The notes beneath the pieces were generated by a model that saw only the letters and a list, made by a program, of their open reading frames with translations, did no database searches and had not been told where the DNA came from. DNA of 64,000 nt from Paramacrobiotus metropolitanus (lineage: Eukaryota; Tardigrada; Eutardigrada; Parachela; Macrobiotidae): NCBI RefSeq assembly GCF_019649055.1, contig NW_026570224.1, forward strand, positions 3,534,001-3,598,000. The letters run 5' to 3'. Shown here piece by piece: positions 22,942 through 34,456 of this stretch. A program made the position numbers and the translations under genes. Numbering within the stretch: the first letter of the stretch is position 1; the number at the start of each line of letters is the position of its first letter.

Positions 22942-25900
22942 ATGGGAAATAAGATTAGCAAAGTCAAGCGTTCCTTCAAAAACGGTAAGGAAATGGCGCT
23001 GCATTCGTAAATTATTTTTTATCGCCGCTCGGCTCGTAGGACGTGAACGTTATTTTCTGTAAAATGTTTTACCGGTGGTGCGGTGTACAAATTGTATCGT
23101 ATCATTCGTATGTTTGCTCAAAGATGAATTTTGAAGATAGTTAAACATTACGTACTATGTTTTACGAATTACATTATGAATTCTTACAGACTTGCTGTGA
23201 TCTGGTTTTTGCAATATGTTGTTTATATTAATTAGTTTTGTTTTAGATTGCACATGGCCCAGTAAACAAAACTTATGCTCCGAAAACATATTAAAGTAAA
23301 ATCTAGGATATGAAAAGTGGCACTGGCCAATTAGACATATTATTGATTTACTTTCCTCTGAGCAGTTTTGGCTAGCCAAACGCTTGCATTCTGTAGGAAA
23401 ATTCAATTTTTAAATTAGGCTTTGTTTGCACACAATACGTTATAAGATTACAAGAGCCTACTAATAGTACGTACTGCACAACAGACGTCCTGCTATTTGA
23501 TGCTTTTCGTTAGAACTTATTGTTAGAACGTATGTGTTTTTGTATTTGCTTGTAGGGTAGAAAATGACAAGTTATAGCCCAACTTTTAAAAACATTTTGT
23601 TAGCTTGATAAATCTGTAGAGTTTGCGCAATGATAATTTTAGCGGCATTTTCAGAGGCGGCGGATATTTTAATCACGGTCTGCATATGTATGGACTATGG
23701 ATCACTTTTATCAGAGAGATCTGGCGGTTGTTTTTTATTTAAGGCTAACAGTAGTGCTACAATATAATCCACAAGGCTGCTTAAACAGCGCACAAAGCAC
23801 GTATGCGGATACGTCTCTGCGAGTTATTCTTCTTTCTAATAATTTATACTACTACTTCATAAATTTGTGGTCGAGGCTCGAGAGGCCCAACCGAAGAGAG
23901 TTGCAACGATTACGAAAAGATATCGCCTGGCATAAAATTTTTTTGAAAATCAAATATGAAGTCATGCACTTCGCCGTTCTGAATAAAATTAATATTGACT
24001 CGCTTGCTCAAAACTGTACTCAAGGGACTAACCCCTTGAGTACAGTTTTGGCTTGCTGTATGGCAGTATGTACAGCCACGGTGTATACAGCTATCCATGA
24101 CTTGTTTACCCACGGCTTAATTTTAACTGATACTTCTGATAAAACCTAATTACTGTCCTTTTTTTCAGACTTCTAACGCTAGAATTTGATATTGTATTGT
24201 AAACTTTAAAGGAGTGTTTGTATTTACAGACGAGAGCTACCGAGCATTATCTGCATGCTCCGACTATGAATCATCCTCGAATTCCTCGGTTCTAAGCACC
24301 GCGATAAGCACTCGACAGTTAGCGTCGAAGACCGGCTTCTCCCAATCCCCCCATACGCACAATGAAGAACCGGGACCAGACCACCAGATTTTCACCACAG
24401 ACTGCCAGCAGTCAAAGTATCCCGCAGTCTTTTCAACCCGTCAATCCCCTGATGTGGTATTACGCCATAGCCAAATTGCGGCTCATGATCATCAAGCAAT
24501 GCAGCCACAACTCAGCACGACAATTAAATCACCTGTGCCAATATCGCGATTAAAGCTGATTACTACATCACCGCCGCCGCTGATTATGGGCGATAAGGCC
24601 AATGTATACAAACCCAGCGGCATAGAAAGGTCAAATGATAAATTGACAAACTATCAAAGGAAGCCGGATTGCAGCAGTACCGCCAATCCGTCTTATCATC
24701 ACCCACCGAATGGAGGTTATCGTGCATCGGAACAGATGCGGCATTCTCGTGCAGCAGCGTTGTCGCCGGTCAGTGAGCAGCACCGTTGGGCTTGGAGAAT
24801 TCCTGATACCGGCAACAGTACTGGTCAAATAATGGAGCGGGTGAGTTTAATAATAATTTACGTCAAACGCCACATGTTACTTTTAAGTTTCTGTTTGTCG
24901 CTGTGTGTACCATGTCGCCGCGGCTTGGATTTAAGTGGTACATAACCTGTTTCCCTGGCGTCGATTTGGCAATATTTACTTTATAGCGCATTGTGGACCG
25001 TTTTAAGATTTTTAAATCGTACAATATTGACGCGCGTCGGTGTTTTCGCCATGCCTTAACCTAATAAAAGTTGTGGATAAGGGCGATTTTTAATAAGTTT
25101 TACAGAAATACGGTTTGATGTCAAAATAAGAGCTCATTTTCTGAAATCACGCTTAGCTTTCGTTACGTCCCACACAATATGCACGATTAGTATCTTCTTA
25201 ATACCCCTAAAATCCCATAGAAGAACACATACTTAAACACGCATCCTTACTAAAATCTTGTGCATCTCTGTTTTGATGCTTGGACTTCGATTTTTACACA
25301 GAAATTACAGAATGGTTGAGCAAAAGACGGATAGCACGTTATTTGCAAATTGCAGTTGTGTAATTATTAATAACAGGACATATCGTGTAAATACTGTAAT
25401 GTATTTTTCATTAACTGGTCCAGCACCGGATAAATTCTTACAGATGCCGATTGAACTCAAGGAAATTTTATAACAGTAAATTATTATTGCGGGCGCCTCG
25501 ATTTCATACTTAGTTAAGATTCACATTGTTTTTTGTTTGTAGCATGCGAATGCTTTGCTGCGCGAAATGAACGAACGAGTTTTGGATCAACTCAGCAAAC
25601 CACTACATCCAAATGAAGCATACCACATAGAAGTTCGCGTGGTGAAAATTATTAGAGATCCACCCGTGAAACATTACCCTTGTGAGCCAATGCATCCCAG
25701 AATGTCCCACTACTGCGAAAAATTGGCGAATATGGGCGATAGTCGGTATCGAAATCAACCGAAACATGTGCATGCTAATGCCGTATGGTCACCAAATCGT
25801 GCCTGTCCGGACCTTACTCATGCTGAATTGGCTCAGCTAGTTATGCATAATCACGAACGGAACAATATCCAGTTCAACAACGGCAAACCGTCAACCAAGC

Positions 25901-26449
25901 GGATTTCGTCAGGGTAAATTACGCTTTTCTTATTATTATACTATTTAAATCAGTTCACCGTATTATACAGCCCTGGTCGTCGGTGTGCCGACCATAGTAG
26001 ATCATTAGAATAAATACTTCTGAGGTAATTTTGTCGCTCTGCGTCGAAGAGCACTTTTATGTTTGAAAACAAATAATTACATATTTCGTTAAATATGGCG
26101 GTATTCCAACATATTAGGCAAATTTAATAGTAAATAATGAATCCAGAGTCCTTGAAAACTTCGACAATATGTACTGTTCATTTAGCAGACCTTCGGCATT
26201 TAAAAGGTGACGTTATTTCGGCTTTTTAGACATCAGCTCGCAACCGCCCATAATCTTCCGGGACAGCCATCAAAAGGGAACAAACGCAGGCGGAAGTGTA
26301 CTGGGCAAGATGTGATTATAAAACCATTGCCCGAGAGACTGGTCAAACCTGCTTCTAGCAGGCCTCATGTGCATTGTAATCATCCTGAACGCTTACATAG
26401 AAATTTTACTAATGGACTTTGTCGGCCTAAGAAAGGCGTATTTATTTGA
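22942..26449 (+). CDS. Orphan protein with N-myristoylation start
   Basis: I recognise no family. Four exons, 22942-22984, 24230-24840, 25543-25913 and 26230-26449, join in matched phases (1, 0, 2) to a 414-residue protein. The N-terminus MGNKISKVKRSFKN has Gly2, Ser6 and following Lys/Arg residues: the textbook myristoylation signal plus polybasic membrane anchor, encoded by a 43-base exon of its own. Residues about 15-218 are Ser/Thr/Pro/Gln-rich and probably disordered. The third exon is a more ordered block (HANALLREMNERVLDQLSKP...VRVVKIIRDPPVKHYPCEPM) with several His and Cys. The last exon is basic (KGNKRRRKC) and ends with a His/Cys-containing tail (HVHCNHPERLHRNF). A role at a cytoplasmic membrane face is inferred from the lipid-anchor signal only. 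The large first intron (1.2 kb) contains a perfect hairpin. Confidence 0.7.
24009..24050. repeat. Perfect 18-bp inverted repeat with 6-base loop
   Basis: CAAAACTGTACTCAAGGG at 24009-24026 is followed by ACTAAC and then its exact reverse complement at 24033-24050. It lies in intron 1 of the myristoylated orphan gene, flanked on both sides by GCTTGCT. It may be a tiny foldback element, a cruciform or an RNA hairpin. Confidence 0.8.
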
Positions 26450-27324
26450 ATATGAGATGGCTTGTTGTTGTTGAAATTTGTATTTATTTTATTTTTTCAT
26501 TCTTGCACAATGTCCAATCGGAAAATCTCTTTGTCGCGTTGTTGTTTCCCTTCAGTGACCTATCATACTCGGATTAAACAGACGAAGAACTGATGTATTA
26601 AACCTTTTAATATGACAAAAAAGTATGTTACACACATCTGGCATCACTGATGGATGTCTGGATATGAGTATTCCAGATTCCACAGCATCGATGTCGTACT
26701 TACAAATGTCCACTGAATAATGACGTCCACTTTGGTAAGAACACGGAAATGTTGTTTGATTGATTTTAAGAAAACTTACGGCTAAATTTCAGTGAATCCT
26801 AAAATAATTTGGAACTGTAAAAATACTATTGTATTTCGTGACGCTAATGTTATTATTGTGTTTTACTAATACGAGCCGCATCCGTATAGCGCAACAAGCA
26901 TTACAAACTGGGTACAGTACATATTACAAGGCATTGTAGGGAGAAAATAATCGGAATGGCTTTTGCTGTTTACTTTCGGTTTCTTTTGTCTTTAGTCTTT
27001 CCAATGTGGTGTTTGGTTTTCGTTCTGTGGTGTCAGAGAAAACAGAAGGGTGTGATCACTTATCTTTGAAACAAACACACCAAGTACTGCAACAGTATAG
27101 TTCTGATCGAGATTTTATCTGAATCTTATAAGAAGCACAAATACAGTAATGCGGTAGCCGATTGTGTAATACATTCGCAATTTTATGTTCCCAAGAAATT
27201 TCGTTGAAATACTTGGCATACAGTGGCATGCCCCAGCAAGCCTCTCAGTTTTCTTAGGCTTGCTTTCCTCTTACTGTATAATAACTTAACAAATAAATAT
27301 TAACTAATTGCTCCGACTGCCATC
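26450..27324. other. Intergenic region before histidine ammonia-lyase
   Basis: 875 bases with the 3' flank of the orphan gene and upstream DNA of the ammonia-lyase. No gene, strong TATA box or repeat was recognised. Confidence 0.4.
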
Positions 27325-30300
27325 ATGAAGATTTTTGCCCGGGTAGGATCCGAATCTTTCACCGTGCCTTGCGCCGGCAATGAGTCCATTCGGTGGTTGA
27401 TCGAGGAGACGTTGAAACGAGCGACCAAAAAATTGCCGGGAAGCCTGGACATTGTTAATGTACGGAAAGTTCGTGGAGGAGCTATGCTGGATGAAAACGA
27501 TCAAATTAACACTATTCTTCACGATGAAGAGCACGTTGTAATGGGTATGCTTTATCTAAAATTCACATGTTGTTGCAAACACTGCGGCTACTTCTCTCGT
27601 ACTAATATTTTAATGTATGTACTACGGTTGATTTGCAACTGGACTGCAGTAACCTATCTGTATATATGTTGAAAAATATAGCTAAAATATCATTTAGAGC
27701 TGTGCGTACCTATGTTACGTGGAGAGCTTAGACATAAGTGTCTGTATATACCAGTAAATCGTATATATACGGTATATACTACGAGTATATTATACATACG
27801 TACTTATATCTATATAAACTACCAATAATATCATGATTGCCATGCACTAGCATGTAGGAAATATGCTGTAATTTATCCAAAAATTCACCTTTTCAAAAAA
27901 AATTAAGCAGACATTTAGCTGATGTTGTTCTTATTTTAAGCATTGAAGTCGGATGCGGTAAATGGAAATGGGATCAATGGTCACAACGGGCATGTATACA
28001 ATGAAATGTCCAATGGTCTTCCTGTGGAAACGTGCAAAACGGTGGAACCGCATGAAGTAAGAGACGAATACAGCATAATGTTTCGTTTTTAACTGAATTC
28101 AGAAGTCATTAAAGTAGGAAGTATAATAAACACTTCGCAAAATATTGGCGGTGTTTTAAAATAATTAAGTACTGTATTTTTCTTATTTAATTTGAATTTT
28201 CTCAGAAAATGCTGTGATTTTATTGTAGAAAAGGGGCCAATTTGTAATGTGTGCTTCCTTGCAGTTTTTACTTTTGGACGGCAACAGTTTATCCTGTGAA
28301 GATCTTTTTGCCATTGGTCGGAGAAAATACAAAATACATATGACAAAAGAAGCACAAGAGAAAGTGCTAGCCTCGAGAAACCTACTCGAGGAAATTATCC
28401 GAGAAAATCGAGGTCTGCGTTCTCTAGGATCGCACTGGTAGCGGAGCTCATATTAATACGTAGTCTTCATACAAATTTTCGTTGCATGAAGATGTAACTT
28501 TTTAAATTAAAAATCCTTAATTCTGGTACTATCAGTAAGTATACGATTGAACCAAGTTCTCCCACTAGTCTGTTGTGTGTTTTAGTGGTGTACGGCGTGA
28601 ATACCGGCTTTGGAAAATTTGCTCGTACCATTATTTCCAAAGATGACTTGGAGTAAGAAAGTAATAAAATCGTTGTACAGAGTAGCAGAGGATGTTTATG
28701 GTTTGCAGGATTTTATTTACTGTAATTTTTGAATTTTCTACAATAAAAGACATGTTCTGTTTGCAGTCAGCTTCAGTTAAACCTGATTCGATCACATGCA
28801 GCGGGTGTTGGAGATTGCCTGCCACTTCATCGAATTCGTATGATGTTGGCACTACGCATAAACGTACTTGCCAAAGGTTACAGCGGCATATCACTCCAAA
28901 ATCTTAACAAGATGATTGATATTTTTAATGGTAAACCTAAAATATCTTCTACTGAAGATCTCTTCCCGCTTGTTTTTTGCGTATATTTTTGAAGTATTTT
29001 TTCTGTTAAAATTTAGCGTAAGATTCCGTAACAGCTGAAATTATATCATAATATAGAGGTCAGGCTACTCTAAAATTAAGCTGCACTTTATAATATAAAT
29101 TATTATCTTTATGTCCGTGACCATATTCGTTTTTGTTGTTATTTGTTTTATACTTCATTTCGGTTTTGATTTTTGTTATTTTAGCTTCCTGCTTGTCCTT
29201 CGTACCGGAACAGGGCACTGTCGGAGCAAGTGGAGATCTCGCTCCCTTGTCACATTTGGCTTTAGGGATGATTGGAGAGGGTAAAATGTGGAGCCCGGAA
29301 ACTGGATGGGCGGATGCCAAATCCGTATGTACCGTACATTGCGCTATTCGCGTCGTAATTTCGCGAAGCGCTTTAAGAATTAATACGTTCTCATACAGTA
29401 TGTAGATTCAACAACTGCATTTTTTTAGATTTCGTTAATAGATATTTCTCTCTGTACTGCATATTGTTTTTTGCCGGCTGATAATACTGCTGCGGTACCA
29501 TATTATGTGTATACAATACAGGTTTTGGAATTCCATAAATTACCACCCATTGTTCTGGGCCCCAAAGAAGGAATTGCCCTTATTAACGGCACTCAGTTAA
29601 TTGCTGCATTGGGAGCAGAAGGTAAATACGAGCCGACTAGGGTAGCCCAAAAGAATAAACGAAAATGAGTAATAATAATGGGGAAAAAATATAAGTACAA
29701 TGCGCGGTCATGTGTAGGAGTACAATGTACTACTTAATACTTTTACTAGAAGGACTGTGCAAACTGCTATGGTATACTGCATTTATGTTATTTTTGCCTT
29801 AACGGTATGTAAATAACGATAGACTATAATTTTGATAATGGATAATGTTGGTTCAATCGTGGTTTATGTACGTAATTTACAGAGACATTCTTTTCGTATG
29901 CAGGTGAAATTGGCAACGATAATATGTCCATTAATTTTTCAGAGGTGTGGGCACTGAAGAGGGTTAAAAAAACGGAAAAGCTTATTGTACTTATTTGTAA
30001 ATAACAAGAATGGCAAGAGCGCAGTAACGGGACGGCGCACGTTGTCTCTTTAGAAAATTCTGGCAACATTTTACTTTATTTGTTTCCATAGATAATGGTA
30101 TTTTCTTGAAATTTTACAGCAATCGAACGCGCAGAGAATGCCGCACTGCAAGCGGATGTTATAGCCGCATTGAGTCTTGATGTTCTGAAAGGAACAACCA
30201 AAGCCTACGATTCCGGTAAGAGCTCATAGTGTTCGAACCGCTTGATCCCGGTCGCGATCGCAAAAGCTGCTCTTTTTCTTGGTTAGCTATTCACTACGCT

Positions 30301-33300
30301 CGCCCCCACAAAGGTCAGATTGCTGTGGCGCAGAGGTTCCGTGCCCTTTTACACTCCTCTACACATCCGTCGGAAATCGCTGGTAGTCATCGGTTTTGTG
30401 CGCGCGTCCAGGATGCGTACACGCTGCGCTGTTGCCCACAGGTATGAATAAACAGAATAATTAATCCAATGCAGCATGAATAAGGTATGGGCACAGTCAT
30501 CGCGTCTTTGGTTGCGACTCATTATTAATAACAGCACAAATAAATATTTTGGCAACTGCGGCTTATTGGGTGTAAAATATGAGATAGTGAACGCCGAAAA
30601 AATGAAATAAAACTTTGCGTTATATTAAAAAGATAACATAGTACTAATGTGTCGCCTTTTCCGTTAAGAAATTAGTGACCTTTGCGTCTCGCTAAAGCTA
30701 TAATATAATACGTATATATATAAGCTCGTATATATATAAGGTTAAAGACTAATTAGTCTGACTTTATTCGATGTGCAAAACTAATACCAGTTATCAACTC
30801 GCTCTTGTTTATTTATACTGACAATTTGGATAATAACAGATCATATTCTAAATAATAACAGTAAGCGATTGGAAAAGGGCAAGACGCGTTTACGTTTCTG
30901 AAGATTAAGGTTGGGAGAAATGACGTCAATCGAGGCATTTGAGTGCAGTGTTGTCATTGCTGTTTCAATAGATGACCTATAAAAAAACAGATGCACGTGT
31001 GTACCGCTTGTTCCCGTAATAAAGCGAAGCACCGTATGCAAGACATTTGCGGTATACTTATAGAAATGTGTTTACAGGTGCACGGTGTTGTGCATGACAC
31101 GATCGAATTCGTCAAGGGAATTCTCACTACAGAACTCAACAGCGCCACAGATAATCCGGTGAGTTTTTCGTGCGCACAAGCGCACAGGTTTGCCCAAAAC
31201 AGTCTAATTAAAGCGAAAGATTACTAGCGGTAATCAATCGATAATAAAGTAAATTAAGCCAGCGACGAGCGCAAATTGGACGTTACATTTTTTTCTAAAC
31301 ATGCTTACTTCCGGTCTGCTAGGTGTCAATGCTGGTATAGGATTTCAAACTCTATTTCAAGAAAGCGTTATTAAACTGCTTGTAGAAATCGGTTTACCCG
31401 GTGTTCTTATAAGTAAACAATATCGTTTATGAAGTTAAACGTATGGTTTAATGATAAACTTAAATTTCGAAATTTGGAACCAGAATTACGCAACACAATC
31501 GCTAGAATAAATGGTTTTTCCCGTTGATGGTAATGATTACTTAATGCAAATGACGCCGTAATGGCTAATCTTGCAAAACTACTTCCGACGGAATCCGGTC
31601 TTATCCAACAGAACAGAATCTCCTGTATTAAATCACGTGCGGTGGTTAACGATTCAGGCGGGCTGAAGTAGAGAGAGTCGCAGTGCAAACTGCAAATTAT
31701 AATCGCAAACCCACAGCGCATGACGCCTTTTCGGCTGGTAGCATTGTTAATTATAACGGCTTGTGGTAATTTCTGCGGTCAACATGTACAGATGGTCTTC
31801 GCCGAAAAAGGGGAAACCATGTCGGGCGGAAATTTTCACGGTGAATATCCGGCGAAAGCGCTGGATTATCTGGCCATTGGAATCCACGAAGTTGCCAGCA
31901 TGAGTGAACGCCGCATTGAGCGCCTGTGCAATCCCAGTACGAAAATTAAAAAATATTATACCAAGATAGGCAATATCAGAATTATGTTGCTATAATGCGC
32001 AGATGGGAAGAAATAACCTAGATGTAATGTAAACTAGATTTTATCGCGAAAGACGGTTTTTGGTTTTTACGGTAAACTGTGCAATTAAAAGCGTTTTAAA
32101 ATTCATTTTCGGTTTTGCGGATAATTATTAATCAGTATTCTGCACATGGTTTTACGATTATTAGCACTGTCCTGGAAAGCAATAGCGTTTCTAAATTTTT
32201 ATCAGTGCATAATAATAAAAGTAATTTTGTAATGATACGCTTGTGCTGGTTATTGTAATTGATCATGATTGTATGCTTATTGATGTACTGTATGCCCGTA
32301 AGTCGTAGTTGTATATTTTGTAATCCTTTCATGGTGATAAGGCGTTTGTGTGTGTTTTTGCAGGTTTGAGCGAACTTCCGGCTTTTTTGACGGCCAACGG
32401 TGGACTGAACAATGGTTTCATGCTGGCTCATTGCTCAGCGGCGGCTTTAGGTAACGGATCATTTGTCCAGAAAGAATTCACACGCGCAAATATACAGTTA
32501 CCAATGCATCGCCGATCGCTCGATGCAGTAATACAAGTCATTACAAGATATTGATGAATGTGTTGCACAGTATCCGAGAATAAAGTCCTGTGTCATCCCT
32601 CATCCATCGACAGTCTGTCGACGTCAGCGGCAACGGAAGACCACGTTAGTATGGGTGGGTGGTCAGCGCGGAAGGCACTGAAAGTGATTGAGAATGTTGA
32701 ACGAGGTGCGTCGTGGTAAAATTATATCAGAACTGCGGCAGTATATTGCCAGTCCTTGTTTTATTGAATCCGGCACGTGCGATTGAACAATTTTCTCTGC
32801 CTACGGAATACATGGGTGCAAACTGCAGAGACGTTCTGCCCCCGTTTAACAATGATGCAAATGGCAGGAAAATGTGATATGTCTAATATATAAAAATGTG
32901 TGCATTGTTCCAGTGCTGGCCATTGAATTATTAGCGGCATGTCAGGCCATTGAATTTCTACGCCCTCTGAAGACAACAGCACCGCTGGAGGATATTCACC
33001 AGCTGGTGCGCACTGTTGTCGGGTACGTCTATATGTAGAGCTGTAATCCGTTTTCGTACACCTGACTTAACGGAGGTTAATTTGGAAATATTGATGACCT
33101 TTGAAAGAACATCGGGAACGGCCCGTTTAATATCAAAATGTACCTTGACCTTTAACGAAAGAATGCACCGGGATTGCGCCAACCTGTCGTGATCGGGTGC
33201 ATTTTGCATAATTAACTATTGCTACAATAAGATTAAAAGGTCAAATAAAACAACAAACCATCTGACGCAATAGCAATCCACATGAACAAAAGGATGTGTT

Positions 33301-33853
33301 ACGCTTACTATACATTGTAACATGTCGAACATAAATTTAAACCTTAAAACATGAATTAAGGTCAACTGTCATATGATTGTCGGTTTATTACGAATTTACA
33401 AGGATTCCCCTGTTTCACAGAGGCAGCTTTGTGAACTTTACTGCAATTAATTCTGTAATTCATTACGTTATTGCAGACCATGGGATAAGGATCGCTATAT
33501 GGCGCCGGATATTGAGGCGGCCACGGCGCTAATTGTGCAGAACAAGGTACAGCTCTAACTCATAAAGCTGCCATAATCATACCACATTGTGCTGGTAAAT
33601 TAGCTCTTTTTGCTTCCGGCGCGTTGATCCCGATTTAGCGTTCAGCTAGTTTTACTGTAGAATACTTTAGAACTAAATTTTGTTATTGTACCTTTCGCAG
33701 CTATGGTCCATTGCGAAGCCCCATATTGACCACTACTTTGCCCAAGAAAACACTGACCGTCGATTCACCTGTGATTCTCCGACCAGCAGCCAGATTCTCA
33801 TCAGTGAACGGGACGTGGCCAAACGCCGCAAAGTCTCCATGGTCCCGCATTAA
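27325..33853 (+). CDS. HAL: Histidine ammonia-lyase (histidase)
   Basis: Cytosolic enzyme that removes ammonia from L-histidine to give trans-urocanate, the first step of histidine breakdown. Sixteen exons: 27325-27544, 27941-28056, 28265-28412, 28586-28652, 28767-28930, 29185-29324, 29522-29621, 30120-30215, 30287-30441, 31078-31158, 31792-31936, 32364-32450, 32571-32705, 32914-33022, 33477-33546 and 33701-33853. All phases match, giving 661 residues (human 657). The Ala-Ser-Gly that forms the MIO electrophile is in [14 protein letters not shown] at residues about 253-255. Other signatures: [42 protein letters not shown] and [12 protein letters not shown]. An N-terminal ubiquitin-like region ([16 protein letters not shown]) matches the animal form. 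It is one of the most intron-rich genes here; the 71-base intron 8 is among the shortest. AATAAA motifs lie at 34404 and 34413. Confidence 0.97.
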
Positions 33854-34456
33854 TCATTGTTTGTGGCTAACAATTATACCATTATTTTGCCAGTGTTATA
33901 AAAAATGCTCCGAAAATGAATCATTGTCTTTCTTCGTTTGCTCATTTTACCACTGTACTGAATTATCATTTTTTTAATGCAATTCATAATACATTTTTTA
34001 AGGGCATATGCGAAACCAAGGTTTGATTGACACATTGTTTATATATAAGCGTGATTAAAGCCATACTGAACCATTTTATTCGTAGATCCAAATACAACTG
34101 GGAGCATGTCCCCAAAAATATATAGTCATCCTAAAACGTGCGGATAATCAATCTTAATGTTGTGGGTCGTAAAGAGACGGAAATTCAGCAATTGATTTCT
34201 AGGGTATTACTTAATGCCCTTCAAATCTGCAAATGATTCCGACGGAACTATATAACGTTGTCCGACTTCCCAGTATTTATTGTCAACAATTTTTGCTACA
34301 TAAATCGCTAGTTTTTAGCGTGCGGTTCGTTTTAAGGATGTAATGTACAAAACCAGACTAGCCAAAAATAACTACAGCCGCTTTACAGTTACTATATTTG
34401 CAACAATAAATTAAATAAAGAATGGTAGGTTGCTTCCAGGAGAAAAAAAATAAATC
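33854..34456. other. Convergent 3' flank, HAL and the cysteine-rich gene
   Basis: About 600 bases where HAL (plus) and the cysteine-rich secreted gene (minus) end tail to tail. AATAAA motifs at 34404-34418 could serve HAL. No coding signal. Confidence 0.4.

Noticed and set aside
23697-24149. 150-codon plus-strand frame in intron 1 of the myristoylated orphan gene
   Set aside because: It runs through the perfect hairpin and reads related peptides on both strands, as expected of an inverted repeat, not of a gene.
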